64,000 nucleotides of DNA. Source: Torymus aiolomorphi. Lineage: Eukaryota; Arthropoda; Insecta; Hymenoptera; Torymidae. Under the pieces are notes generated by a model. The model searched no databases and was not told the origin of the DNA. It saw only the letters and a list, made by a program, of their open reading frames with translations. Every line of letters begins with the position of its first letter. Position 1 is the first letter of the stretch. Of the stretch, positions 25,864 through 39,429 are shown piece after piece. The DNA is taken from positions 98,686,442 through 98,750,441 of the forward strand of contig CM070874.1 in NCBI GenBank assembly GCA_036365515.1, read 5' to 3'. Both the position numbers and the translations under genes were made by a program.

Positions 25864-28800
25864 GTAGTATACATATAATGACATCAATTAATTTTTCGCC
25901 CAACAAATCGTTTAATGTTAGTGGACCGAATCTCGAAATAAAACCAACAATGATATAGGTGCAGGTGTAACGTAATAGCCATATTACTTTTCTCGTGCTT
26001 TCCGAACTAATAAAGCGATCGATTCAATATCGCGCTTTTACGCTCGCGTGTATATATATATATATATTCCCCTTTATTCCACCCTTTCCTCCAGTGCAAA
26101 GACACATTTGTCACGTTCAGTAAAACGGAAAAAGAGCAAATTTACCTTGGCTTAAAGCCACCGTACAGCGCAAATATCATTACCTATACTCTCGCAGCCA
26201 TCCAATTACCCTTCCACTCTCACACTTCCCTTAGCCTCTCGCGGCTCGCAAAATACGCAACTCTTATATTGGAAAGATTTTTTTTCATAATGGATGCCCA
26301 CGCACGCGAAACTTCTCTGTGAATTCGTTATTAGAAACTTGCGCGGCGAGCGCCGGCACAGTGAGAGAGGGGGAGAGAGAGGTGGAAGGCAGCTAGAGGC
26401 ACAAAGCTATGTGGAATGGCGGGGAACCCATGGAATGCATAATCAAAGGGGTCAGAGGTAAAGGCCTCACTGCTGAACGTGAATGCAATTATATTATACA
26501 GAGCGAGGCTTGGGATATGTCGGCTCGCGCGAGAGAAAAGCCCGAATTTCGAAGCGGAATTCCCACGCGATGTATTATAGCGCGCTCGCGCGAGAGAGAA
26601 AGGGAAGAAGGGAGAGAGAGGAGGAGGAAAGTCAGCTTAAGATATTTCCATAGCGCGAGTATATAGGTAACACACGTGTTTAAGAGAGGCAACCGACGGA
26701 TATATGCACGCGCGTGCGCCTGCGGTCAATCATTTTCGCTCGCTTTGCCGTCGCTCGCTGTTTCAATTTTACCGAGCCCCCGTGAGTATACGTCTCCTGA
26801 ATAAGCGCGCGTTTGTCGCGTTTGCGTTTAACGCGGTATTTCCGAGTGCGCCTGTGGTATTTATTTTCGAGAAATTTCAATGCTTCTCTGTGGTTGTCAA
26901 TATATCGCATACATGAGGTGCTTTAACGAGTCAATGGAATTTTGTTTCATTTTGCTAATTATTTCCTTTAAAGTCATTTGAATTATAAATAGGGAAAGTT
27001 TCATATTATTTGACGTAAATGTGTTATTGTTAATTAATATTTATTTTATGGTTGTACGTATAAAAGCGTCAGAAAAGAAAATAACAATAGTTAAGTGTAC
27101 AAAGAAGAAAGGATAAGAATGTAAATGAAGTATTAATATTTTAAAGACAGACACACACAACTGTTAGACACACACGCGTACAAATAAAATGTACAAAGCA
27201 TTGTAAATTTGAATCGAACAAAGCCCGCCAATAAAGTTATTATTATTATTGACAGAAATGTATAGTTTTCTTTACTCTTAAAATTGATATACATCTTTCT
27301 GCTGTGACAGATCTGTAACCTTCTTTTTAAAAACTGTAGTTATAAATATTTTGAATCACCCACTTTTATTGTTATGTTATCATTTGTACTTTATTCTTTT
27401 TTTTATTCTAATTTTTTTTATTGCTAATACAATATTATTGAAATCGGTTCGAATCATTGCATGCAGGTCCACGTATTATCCGACGACAATGATAAATAAT
27501 CTCAATTGAAAGTAGCAGCTTCATTAATATTCTGTAAACTTCTGTCTCACCTGTGGATGTTCAACCTTGTCACGTGATTTCTCCGACTGCCATGGAGGCT
27601 TCGCATTCACGAATCGAGAACAACACAAAGTTTGACTTATAACCTTGAGATCAGTCACTGTAACGCGGTAGATACGAGAGACGAGGCTTATTAACCGTGA
27701 TTTAACTTAAGATATTAAAAGAATAATTCGCTCGTTAGGTTTTTATATTTTCAAATAAATTTTTTACGTAATGGTTCTACAACAATCTTTTGTGTAAGCG
27801 GTAAGTGCAATCTAGTTGTTCACGACTGTGAGAACTTCAAGTTTATTATTTCATCGGAAATTAAGCAAATTAACTTATAGAAATTTAATACTTGTATTTT
27901 ACTCGTGGAATAAAGCAAAATAAAATATTACAAAAAGTATTATGTCCCCGAAAATAAATTATTAATATAAATAATTACATCCTCATTGTATAAGGAGTAA
28001 CATTTAAATAACTAGACCAGAAAAATTAATACTACGTTCCAAACTTATTTGATTACTTCCCTGGTAGAAAATAATCTAGTTTTATCTAGTTTTCCTGTTT
28101 ATAATCGTGCTTTCTAGCTTAACAGACAGGGAACCTTAATAAAATCAAATAATGTTATTGACCTGAAGGATCAATTTCATATAAATTGTTTTATTAATAA
28201 CTTTATTGTAGTCAATATACCAAATTGACAAAATTGCACAAAACAAAATTTCCGAGTTTTATTCATTCACTTTTCACAACTTTTTAATTCTGTACTCAAC
28301 TGCTAATTCACAACACAAATGTCTAGATTCCGCAGTTTGTTCTGATATTTCTGGTACTTAATGACGTACATTTTTTTATCTTAATTGATGTTTACGTATG
28401 ATAACTGCTTATATATCTTCACTTGAGCTGCCCAGACTTTACAATGAATTCATTTCTATTACGTCTATATTATCTCAAATATTATACATATGAAATATAA
28501 GATAACATCAAAAGACTACTTTTAATCATAATTATTTAATATTAAACACTTTTTTATCAAAAATTTTAAAAGAACATTGAATAACCTGTTAATATATTTC
28601 ACTTTGTCTGAGATAATGCTATTTAAGAAAATTCAATTGTAATAAAGTGCCAAAATGTGTAATGAGAAAAGGAAATAAAATGTATCCATAAAATATTGTT
28701 GTAATAAAACAATAAACTAGATTATATCGATCGTATTTTAAATATTTTAAATTTAGAATCCATCGAACTCTAAAAAGTTTTTTATCTTTATTTTATATTT

Positions 28801-31000
28801 TATTTTATTGTAATACAATGCACTCAAAAAAACATTTTCCCTTTAGAGTGTAACAATCGCACCCCTTCTTTATTATTATCTTTAGTTCCTTTACGATTAA
28901 AGGAAGGACACTAATAAAATTCCCTCTTTAGAATAATAAAACCGGCTCTTTTTTCTCTTAAAAAAATATAATAAGAAAGAGTCGATACTGTGATCACTCG
29001 AAACAGGTATATTTTCTCTTCAATTAGCGTTGCAAAGACACCTACGGGGAAAAATAAGTTGACTCAGCCTCTAATAAAGTTAAATTTCCATTTAAAAAAT
29101 CTCATTATGTCTGAGTGCTTTTAAAGCGCCAGTGTCTCTTGCAGTTTCTTTATAAGAGAGATTGAAAGACGGTATTGCAAAGGTCTCATTTTCTACCCTC
29201 CATTGACCGCTCTACGCACACATGAGGAAATTATATATGTGCAAGTTCACGTCTAGGACAGTTCAATTACGTAACAGTCGAGTTCTTGATTTAGGGTTTA
29301 ACTTATTCTCGCCGGATTTCTCATTGAAAAGAAAACAACGTTTTTTATCCGATCATAAATAAACCAATTAATGAATAAACAATGCGTATATGCCAAGATC
29401 TCTTACAAAAAATGCATTAAAATCGATAAGACTTCAAAGTTTATTCGAGGGAAAGGAACTTTTATTAATATTTTGTGATTATCTAAGACCTAGACTGCTT
29501 ATGCAATATTTTAAGCCAATTATGTTTTATCTAAATGTGATTTAACTGTATAAAATACTATGCGATATAGAGAACTATAAAAAAAATCCAGTGTTGCAAA
29601 ACGAGTGATGCAAACTGAATCGATAAAGCTTTGATGTGTGCTTTAAACGACCGCCTTTATGTTCTATCGGCGTTTAAATATATTTTACTTATAAACTATT
29701 TGCATATTATTACGATGGATATTTTTGATTCAGAGAATATAAGTGTAAATAATGGCGTTGATTTAAATAAAATGTTCATTTGAAAAATCCATAAAAAACT
29801 TGAATTTATACCATTTTGATTTATTTTAAACTATACATTTTTACTTTCGGATAGTAGTACAATATGGTAACTTAATTAAGAATGAAATATCACGTCAAAA
29901 AAGTATATGCTTTGTTTAAAAGAAACCTTGTCATGGAAACAAGATTTCTACTGTCATGATTACTTAAGTAAGACTTTATATTACTATAATAACTTGTTTA
30001 GCAATATTAAATAAAAAAAAACTCTAGTTTGAGAATGCAGCTAAATAAAAATTCCAATTTTCTAATTATTTAAAATAATTGTAGAGTAAAAGAAATGCAG
30101 TGCACTTTACAATATTGATCTATTGATTGTTCAAAGAAACTACAATGAGAAGTTTCACAATGAAAGTAGGTCATCAACTATTGCAAAAAGGAAAACTTGT
30201 TTTTATTTTTGATAAATCACGAAAGTTTTTAAATAATATCTATGTGCTAAAATGGCTCTTTGATAAATGATATCCCCGACTACGATAATTTAGTTGCATT
30301 GCACTAACCAGTTTAATATACCCGCAAATTTATTTTAAAAGTCTCAATTTTATATACCAAGAAATAAGATTCCAACTTCTAATAAATATTAGTGAAAAGC
30401 CAACAAAACGTTTTTTAAACGAAAATACTGTTGATAAAATTCGAAGTTTTCCTTCCGGAAGTCAATCTGTGCAGCATCCAATTTTATTTTTCCATCGGAA
30501 TATATCACAGTAAACCTTCAAAAACATTTTTCGTAGTCTTGCAAAATATAGAGCTTAAAATTGTGGTTCAGCATTTTTCACAAAATGTTTACGACTATTC
30601 AACTTTGAACAAACAATTTATCGCTCATTTTAAAAATATAAAAATAAAACTGAAAACAAAAATTAAAAAATAAAATAAAAATAGCGAAATCGCCTGGAAA
30701 ATTTGCGTTTTCAAGTTTCTACGTATCTTCAAAATCACGTCAGGCAAATTTGACGTGTCAATCTGGAAAAGTAACATAATCTCTCATTAAAGAACGTTGT
30801 CATATCATTGATTTCTGCAACCCCCAAAACTCATTGTTGCGCAATCCACTCAACAAAGCTAACATAAAACTCCGGAAACAAGCTGCAATTTCACGGGCCA
30901 CTGCAAGCACTGCGCTCGTGCGCCCGAACTGTGAAAAATCCAGCGCCCCCGTGAAAAAAGAAGCATCAACAAGATCACGAAGAAAACAAACTCACTCGAC
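25864..31000. other. Gene-free stretch with a CpG and GA-rich patch
   Basis: No supported gene. About 26050-26900 contains a TA-dinucleotide run (about 26050-26068), GAGAGA tracts and many CGCG motifs. It has the look of a promoter or enhancer island. From 26950 to 31000 the sequence is plainly AT-rich. Confidence 0.4.
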
Positions 31001-31760
31001 ACTTTGCTGGAAGACATAGTCGTCGTCGTGGTCGTGGTCGTCGTGGCGATCTACGGCTGCGCAGAGATAACGAGGGAGCGAAGACCGTCAAGGGTAGCGG
31101 CAGGGTGCGCGCGCGTCTCGCGCCGGGTCACCCTCGCGAATCGATCAGCTGCACACACGGGCCAAAGTCAGGGCCACTGCGGTTCGCTGGCTCGCTCGCG
31201 CGCACTGATCGCCGTGGACGGATATGATTCTGCTGCAAATGCAGAAAGACAGATACGACGACCGGCTCGTCGGCGCGCGCCTTCGGGACTACCGCCGCAA
31301 CTGAGGCGCGTCGTTTAAGTTTAGCCACGCCGCAGCTCGAGAGCGAGAGACTGAAAGAGAGAGAGAGAGAGTGGCGAGCGGTGTGTGTCGTATCTTTCGA
31401 TACGCGAGTACACACGTATACTGCGAGGGGAGTCGGGCGAGCGGCGAGAGAGAGCGAGAGAGCACGTGGTGGCGCAAGAAAATCAGCAGAGAAGTAACGC
31501 ACGTGGTACTACTGACTGCGCGCTCAAGAGAGTGGGTAAATATAGTGGCCGGAGCAGAGGTGGGAGAGAGGGACTGTATAGTCGGGCCGAAAACGAGCGC
31601 TTCAATGCGGAAAAAAGGCGTTCAGGTATTTCGGTCGATCTCGTGGAAGTGTTTCAGTCGCTACGCGGTTGGCTGCGCGGGTGCATGAAAAATGTATGAG
31701 GAACTTGTCCGGCCGGTTTGTAACTACTACTTGTGCTGCAAGCGGCCCTGTCGAGAGATA
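31000..31760. promoter_or_regulatory. CpG-dense island, promoter-like
   Basis: The most GC- and CpG-rich stretch of the window, with a GTC/GTG trinucleotide run at 31018-31046 and GA-repeat tracts at about 31350-31372 and 31446-31461. It is open in several frames on both strands, as expected of GC-rich DNA, but no frame resembles a known protein. It may be a promoter and 5' UTR of an unseen gene or noncoding RNA. Confidence 0.35.
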
Positions 31761-31871
31761 AGACCTTCGTCAATACACGTTCTCAGAACAAAATTAAAAA
31801 GAAATACCCACTAGTTATACGTGGTTTGTAAAAACATAAGCTTTGTGTTGAGTGACTGTAGGTACTTTTTA

Positions 31872-32660
31872 ACAATTATTTTGCTTCCTCATAGAGGAAG
31901 CTTTGTAACGGTGAAAAAAAATTTCGAAACAAAAAATGTTCAAAAAGATGTTTTAAGACATTGCAATCGGCGAAATATCTGTGATCTCCAGAAAATATCA
32001 GTCTCAAATTGAATTGATCATTTCTAGATGAATAAATATTTTATTAATTTGAAAGTCTGAGCACTAGTTTCATAACTTACCTGTTCTTTTTAAGCTATTT
32101 CAGTATCAACAGCGTATTCTAATAGACAAATTTCACATTCATGAATAAAAATGTATCGATCGCTGCTAGCATTGTGGTGGTTTCCGTTATTGATGCCAAA
32201 CATTTTTTAGTAAAAACGCAAATTTTTTTTAAATAACTTTTTTATCAAAAGAAATAAATATAATCTCTTCAAAATTTAACCAAATATTGTAATAAGTAAT
32301 TGTAATAATTGATTAAAATTTCAAATTGATCAAATATTCTCTGAGATATCAGTATTAAAAAACATTTAAAAAAATGTTTAATCTCGAATATCTGGTCGTG
32401 ATGATTATTTTTTTGTGTTTTTTGTGGGCAATGAATTTTTTTTTGTAAAATATAAAATTGTATAATAATAATTGCTTTTTAATGATAAAAAATAGAAAGA
32501 GTAAAAATAAAAAATCATAAACCATTTAACATAGTCTGACCGTTCAAAATAAAGTATTAAATTTTAAATATTGGAATTAAAAATTAATTAAAAGAATCAG
32601 TAAATTTAGTTTGAGGAAGCTACGTGCCAATGAATTGACAGCGGTTTTTAATATGTTACG
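31872..32660 (+). repeat. Dispersed repeat, copy 1
   Basis: It begins near a hairpin GCTTCCTC-ATA-GAGGAAGC followed by TTTGTAACGGTGAAAAAAAA, and ends near AGTTTGAGGAAGC and GCCAATGAAT. A second copy with the same two end blocks in the same order lies at about 62869-63810. Part of the interior (32263-32360) also matches the reverse complement of about 37440-37545. No coding capacity seen. Confidence 0.55.
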
Positions 32661-33911
32661 TATATGAAATTCATTTATCATCTTTGGCGCTTAACTTCTT
32701 TACATATTACATTTCATTTATTCTTTTACTATATCAACTATTTGTTTCATTAATAAATAAGACATTCTTATGAAAACTTTAAAAATAAGATTTGGTGCGT
32801 GACTTTCGCTCAAGCCAAATATAAGATATAAAAAATTCAGAGAATTTTGAAAAAAAAAACGTGTAAACAAAAAAATCTTTAATGTTATGGACGATTTTTC
32901 TGAACAACGAACTCAATCAAAAGATGTTAAAGACTTCAGTGTAAAGTGGACTCTAGAAAATGGAAATAATTCTATTTGATCATAAATGACTAAAGATACC
33001 TCTTGAAATGTTAAGAGATAAAAGTACTTTGTAGATGCGGTATGATGGAAAATTAATGAAGCTTCTTTAAATATTTCCAAGCGAGTCTTTGGCACAATTC
33101 GTTCCCCAAAGAGTGCAACACTGCACCACGACTATTAACGGACCTATATGAGGAAATTGAGACAAAATTTCAACTTTAGGCGGCCTCAAAACTGGTGAAA
33201 TTTTTTTTTGAAGGCACACTTTCCGGACGCGGAAAGTCGTGGCTGCCGATTCCTGCAATTCGCATTTTTATGCTTTTCAACATTTAACTTGAAACTCTTA
33301 TAATGTTTGAAGGAATCAATATCTTAATTTTCAAAAAAGGAAATGAAAACCCTTTCTTTCTAGTTTCAATTTCTTTTTTTAAACTTTGAGTAAAACGTTT
33401 CTGGGCTAAATGGCTGAGGTTTAAAGAAATAGTCCGTTTAGCCATTTTCTTCAAAAATTTAAACCTTAAAAAAATGTGAGACAAAGGCGTTTTTAATTTT
33501 ACACGATTTTTCCCATATACTACTCGTTTTAATAGAGAACTTTTTTCCTTTACCTATGTCTGTTTAATTTTTTAAAATTTATAAAATTAAGCTTTTCAAT
33601 ACTAGTGCGGGATAGTACACCGCGCATCGTGAGCCGAAACAACAAGTCACTCAAATAAGTCACTAGCTCATGGTTCATACCATTATTCGAGCAAAAGATT
33701 ATTGATTTAGCTTGTTGACAATATTGACATCATAATAATCTATTTATCTACTAATTATCATTTTATTTTTCTTTTCAAATTTTGTTATCTTTTTGGTTAT
33801 TTTTGTATCTCTATCTTATCTTATTATCTAAGATTTGTCCATAAGATGTCAACTAAATGTTACTTTGGATTAATTTACATTACTATAGTATTACCGCAGC
33901 GGCCGTAGACA
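32661..33911. other. Gene-free AT-rich stretch
   Basis: Nothing recognisable on either strand. Confidence 0.45.
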
Positions 33912-34030
33912 GCGCCCGCTACGCCAACTTTTGCACTCGCTCCGGCACTTTTGCACCCATCACGACAATTTTTGCGCCCGCTACGAAAACTTTTCCACTC
34001 GCTCCGGCACTTCTTCACCCCCTAATGTAC
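33912..34030. repeat. Tandem repeat of about 21 bp
   Basis: About five diverged units follow the pattern AACTTTTGCACTCGCTCCGG, with a higher-order period of 62 bp between the two GCGCCCGCTACG blocks (33912 and 33974). Because 21 is a multiple of three, a plus-strand frame (33857-34240) stays open through it with a seven-residue rhythm; I do not think it is a gene. Related GCGCAAAAATA/ACTTTTGCGC sequence recurs at about 34575-34612. Confidence 0.65.
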
Positions 34031-34334
34031 TTTTACGTTTGCTGGTCGGAAAACGGTTACTGTAGTCCCGCTTTTGAGGTACGAAAAACGCGAAAATCAT
34101 GTCTGGATAACAAGTACATTATGCAACAAGAAAGTAAAGTTGCAGATTATTCTCACGGGAGTAATCGAGGGAATAATCGACTTTACTACCGTGCTGCGTA
34201 TAGAACTTTATTCCCGACTCAACTGTCGCCACTTTGTTGACTTGGAAATGTAAAATTAAATGAGACGACGCTTTTAAATATGCTGCATTGCTGGCGGTGG
34301 TCAGTTAATTCATTTCCCTCAATAAAGCAGGGGC

Positions 34335-34470
34335 ACAATAGTATATTGTGTACCAAGGGCGTAAAGTGGGCCTTTTTAGACCGAGTGTGGAGCGGTAGAC
34401 GAGTACTGCAACCACACGAGGTCAAAAGGTCAAAAAGCCCACTTAGCCCTTGGGGCACACGATATTCTGT
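34335..34470. repeat. Short inverted-repeat element
   Basis: GTGTACCAAGGGCGTAAAGT on the left pairs with ACTTAGCCCTTGGGGCACAC on the right, and GGGCCTTTTTAGACC with GGTCAAAAAGCCC. The loop is about 45 bp. Probably a MITE. Confidence 0.7.
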
Positions 34471-35561
34471 TTTTTTTTTGTAACACATACACGATTTTCG
34501 CTGTTTTTCGTCCTAAAGTGGTCCTAAAGTGACTTTTTTTTGACCGACGGAAAAAAAATACTTGTTTCTCCGGCGGGCGCAAAAATATCTTTTTGTAGAT
34601 ACTTTTGCGCCCACTGCTCTAAGACTGCGTAATATTGCAAAAATTAAACTTTATCCCCCATAAATTTGTGCATGCATGTTTTTCATGACTTTTTTATGTA
34701 TTTTTTCACAGAGCTCTGTACTGATCCACAGAATCACTTAGAAATCTTCAGAACTCTTTGGTGCTCTTAAGAAATTCTGAACGCTCCGTAGAAGAATGGC
34801 CGCCAGGCACGCGTACGGTTTTCTCATTGTGCACCGCGGATTTCTTAAGATTTCCTAAAAGTTTTCACTGAACATCACGAATTTCCAATGATTTTTCGGA
34901 GTTCTCCTGTATCAGTTTTGAGAGTTTTGCGAGTGAGTGACCCCTTGGAACAATATAGCAATTTTTTGACTAACCTAGAGTTGATAGGAGCCATAATAAT
35001 TTTTAGTATCCACTATAGTAAAATCGCAGCACAAGTAAGATCAGCCGATAGCCTTCCGTAATCTCAAAAAAGTATATTTTATTGCTTCAACGCCTATAAG
35101 CTTATAATACCACGGCTCTTACGCTTTTACGAGCATTTCATGATAAAAATCCTAATCAATCACATAATAGTTCGAGAAACAAATGACCCCTTACTAAATA
35201 ATGATTTTAAGTACGATTGGTTCGTTGATAACGTTCAGAAAAAAATATTTATTTCGCGTTTTTCGTTATCACGCACTAAAAGGTGTCCGGTGGTGGATTG
35301 GAGAAAGTGGACAAGTGAACCTTAATTGCACTATTAAATACAAAAAAAATAAATAAAATATATTTATATTATTTACAAATAAAATACTATGCGGTTTAAT
35401 TGTGGTTCAAATAATGCAATTTCACGCAGCGCAACAACAAGCCGGAGTGATTTGTTCTTCGCCGGGTCTCGCGACAAATATAGAGAGCAACGCCGCAGGA
35501 ACTTGCGCGAATAGGAAAGGTACCGTTAATACATACTTAGAGAGTATAACAATAAATATAA
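34471..35561. other. Gene-free stretch
   Basis: No supported gene. The GC-richer part at about 35400-35520 may be the 3' untranslated end of the adjacent minus-strand LINE fragment. Confidence 0.4.
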
Positions 35562-37257
35562 CTATATACAAGTTTCGACTATGCAATTCAATCTGTCCAC
35601 CACTTCAGTGGCGAGACCAATCACAGCATCCCATCCTCTCTGTGAAGAGAGTAAGCAGCTCCCGACGCCCTCGGGAGTTAAGGGGCCTTCCCATAAGGCC
35701 CTAAATCTTTCTCTCACTTTCCGAAACCTGGGACATACGAACAAAACGTGCTCTGCATCCTCGTCAATTTCAGGACATGTTGGGCACTCCGCGCTTTGGT
35801 ATACTCCAATTCTCTTCAGGTAACTGCGAAAGCAGCCATACCCGGTTAATACCTGGGTGAGATGAAGGTGACGAGGCCGTGTCTCCTCTCTGCCCACTCC
35901 ACAACACATGGAATGATGTGCTATATCCCATCGGCGCTGCCACTCTTCCCAGGTCTTCCTGGATCATCGGTTTCAACGCTGTCCCTGGTAAAAGTCATCC
36001 TCTTCTCTAACCGTGCGTTCGTGATACAACTCAGCTCTCTCACCCGCCATTAGATGCACGGGTGTCAGTCCGGCGACTACCGAGAGAGCGATGTCTGACA
36101 CTGTACGGTAGGCACAGATGACTCTTAGCGCGATTTGTCCTGCAGGCCCTTCGGCAACCGGCACCGTAGCTCGGTTTACTACTTATAGCATCAGCCCAGA
36201 TTAGGGCTCCGTACAAAATCACGGAATATACCACCGAGGAAAGGAGGAACCGCCGCGGCTGCTTCGGCCCCCTATGTTCGGCATGATACACGCGAGTGCT
36301 CTAGCCACTTTTGATGCCTTTAATCCTGTGTTCCTAAGCTGGTCTTTAAACGACAACCACGCTTCTATCGTGACTCCTAGGTATTAAATGTTGTCTCCTG
36401 TCCTGATCTTTTTGTCGTTGACCGTAAAGGTGGCGTATGTCCTCTTTTTTGTTCGGACAATGAGCACCGCCTCGGTCTTTTCTGCAGCAAAGCTAAGTCC
36501 ATGGTCGTTCAACCAATCCCCTGCTATCTCAATTGCGGTACCTCCGAGGTATTGCACCTCTTGGATGCTTTTTGCTACGACGACGAGGGCAACATCATCT
36601 GCATAGGCTACCATCGACACGCCATCTGGGAGTGGTTGCCTAGGTAGGCCGTCATACAGGACATTCCAGATTGGGGATCCCAAACCCGAGCCCTGCGACA
36701 CACCTCCTGTGATTTTATAAGAATCCGTGCCATCGTCGGTGTCATAGAGGAGGGTTCGATCTATTATGTAGCTCGAGATGACCTTTCGAAAATACAGTGG
36801 TACCGTTATTCAAAGGCCAGCATGATTTTATCCCACCTGGCCGTGCTAAACGCATTCCTTACATCTAAGCCGATGATAGCACCGGCTGCCACTAACTACG
36901 TTTTTGGCTAGTGATACAACCCTGTCGATGGCTTCGATTGTTGATCATCCCTTTCTAAAGCCGATTATCAAACAAGTCTCCGGCCTGCTGTATAGCTGCC
37001 TCCAGTCTGGCAGATATGATTCGCTCAAATAATTTCCCGACAATATCTAGCATACAGAGTAGTCGATATGAGGATGGCTCATCCGGAGGTTTATTTTCTT
37101 TAGGAAGGAGCACTAACCTCTATACCTTCCACTATGCCGGGAAAATTACTTCTAGGTATGCGTTGAAAATGTCCTTGAATATCTCAGGAACATTCAGAGC
37201 TGCTGTCTTTATCGCTAAGCCAGGCACGCCATCCAGTACTGGAGCGGCACACTGACT
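35562..37257 (-). mobile_element. R1-like LINE fragment, decayed
   Basis: Read on the minus strand, pieces of reverse transcriptase appear in order from 37257 down to 36384: a VLLPKENKPP-type block, then SQGSGLGSP and AYADDVALVV (motif C at about 36595-36612). Thumb-like sequence (VVYSVILYGALIWAD) lies near 36200-36270. The C-terminal Cys/His knuckle, CPTC with the downstream H and C, lies near 35740-35805. This order matches the I/R1 group of non-LTR elements. Many frameshifts and stops show it is dead, and it is 5' truncated within the reverse transcriptase. Confidence 0.85.
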
Positions 37258-37439
37258 GATTTAAGTTTTTATCTTTTTTTATAACCAAAAAACATTTTTG
37301 AATTTTTGGATTTTTTAATATTACTTAATATTATAAACTTTGCTTGAAAGGTCTTTAAATTACTTACATTTTAATTTTTTCATTTTTAAATTATCTTTAG
37401 TATTTCATTTGTTATTAAGGAAAATGTTTTTATAATTTA

Positions 37440-38030
37440 TAAATTAATTTCTCAAAAATATTTGATTTATCGACTTAAAATTTTAACCACTTATTAAACT
37501 CATTGAAGACTATATTTGGTTAAAATTTCAAGAGATTATTATCATTTGTTTTTTAGAAAAAAATTGTTTTATAAAAAAAAGCGTTTTCGTTGTCGCACGA
37601 TAACGAAAATAAAAATCAATCAATCGTCATGAAATTTGGCAGAGATATAGCTTTTTTATATCTTCAAACTGAGTTTGTTGCCCAAAAAAATTGGACTATT
37701 ACGACCAAAGATATTTGAGGCTAAAATTTTTTTTTAATTTTCGAATAGAGTTTCTTAGAGAGTACTTGATTTATCGACTTAACATTTTAAAAATTTTCGA
37801 AAAGCGATTTCTCAGAGAATATTAAATAGATTATCTGCATTTGTGGAGATATATATTTTTTATATCTTCAAACTTAGTTCATTTTCCAAAAAAAATCTGT
37901 CTGTTACGAACAAAGATATTTGATGTTAAAAATTTTTTTCAAAAATTTTCGAATAGCTATTTCTCATATAATATTTTATTTATTGACTCAAAATTTTAAC
38001 CACTTATTACACTCATTGAAGATGGGCATG
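37440..38030. repeat. Diverged tandem repeat, about 204-bp spacing
   Basis: The block TATATCTTCAAACT followed by a run of A recurs at 37658 and 37862. The block GATTTATCGACTTAAAATTT with ACTCATTGAAGA recurs near 37470, 37770 (partial) and 37985. The left part matches, in reverse, the repeat at about 32263-32360. Confidence 0.55.
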
Positions 38031-38593
38031 AGATAATTGGTGTATTTACATTTCAAAAATGAGGCGTTTCACGTCAACTCTCCCAGCGCGGCGCGCGAGT
38101 TCGAAATCTTGCTATTTCCAACTCATGTTTATGATACTTAAATGTACTTTAAAAAATTGTTTGATATGTGTTTTCCAACGTATTTTTTCCTCAGCTTTCT
38201 AATGATGTAGGCAGTTTTTCCGAAATTTTCCATTTTCACCTTCAAAAACTACAAAACATCTTATATCTCAAAAAGTATATTTTTAATATTTTTTTTTTAA
38301 TTTAAATCGAAAGCTGAGTATTTTTTACATAGGAAATGATTTTTTTCAAAATTTGCTCAAGATGTTTTCTTCGAGAAATAGAACCCAAAAGAGTAGACGC
38401 AACGTCTTTCCTGCGCCCGGTACCGCGCAGTACGTGGCGTGGACTAGGCCTGTCTCGCTACTTAGTAACCTTTAATCATAATCTTTACCTGCTCTTTCGA
38501 ATTCTTTATAATGCATTAATAATATTTTATTGGTTATTTTATAAAAAAAAATAGAGTTTCATAACTAACAGCAATATAGTAATTATACCAACG

Positions 38594-39376
38594 CTTCTTG
38601 CTCAGTGCAGATAATTTTTCTTTGTTTTTTCTAACAGTTATTCTCGGGAAGATATGATATTCGGAACTTAAAAATGGTTTTTTTAATTTTAATGTATACT
38701 GAGAATAAAATATAGTATATTTTCATATAAAAGTACTATAAAGTATAGTGGTATTTGGCTACATATACATTTTATTGTGATAAAAACAACAAAAGTATGG
38801 TAAAGATATCTAAAACTTCGTTATTGGGTATTATATTATATAGTAAAATTTAAAATATCTAAAGATTTCGAATGGAAATATTATATTATACTAAATAAAT
38901 ATAGTAAACTTTAATGGAAATTTAGTTAAATAACAATAATTGAGTTACTACAACTGTATAGTTGTTTGAATTATATGGATATGACAATAATTGAGTTATT
39001 ATAACTGTTTAGTTGTTTGAATTATATGAATATATTTATTATTAACATGTTATAGTTGATTTAAAAAAATATATAGTAAAGACAATAATATTCAGTTTTA
39101 CTATGCAATATAGTTCATAGTACAAGCGCCTTTTTCCTCAGTGTACTTTCATATATTAGAATAATAGTTATTGTATTGTAACGTGCCTGACATGGCTATA
39201 AAATATATATGTAGCCAAATACTACTATATTTGATAGTACTTTTATGTGAAAATATAATATATTTTTTTCTGAGTGTACATTAAAGTTCAAAAAACCATT
39301 TTTAAGTTCTGAATATCAAATCTTCCCTAGAATAACTGTTAGAAAAAACAAAGAAAAATTATCTGCACTGAGGAAG
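38594..39376. mobile_element. Foldback element D, about 780 bp
   Basis: Arms of about 190 bp are close inverted copies: left starts CTTCTTGCTCAGTGCAGATA, right ends in its near reverse complement TATCTGCACTGAGGAAG. Shared inner blocks include CTAACAGTTATTCT and AAAAGTACTAT. The 400-bp middle contains a 50-bp direct duplication beginning CAATAATTGAGTTA at 38934 and 38984. No coding capacity. Confidence 0.85.
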
Positions 39377-39429
39377 AACATATAAAATAAGCTACATTGT
39401 ACCAGTATTTCTCTAGAACCTCTCACAGA

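Noticed and set aside
26409..26666. 85-codon Arg/Glu-rich frame
   Set aside because: Composition follows from GAGAGA repeats; no domain and no codon pattern.
31004..31318. 104-codon frame with a poly-Val run
   Set aside because: The Val run comes from a GTC/GTG trinucleotide repeat in a CpG island; several frames on both strands are open and none resembles a protein.
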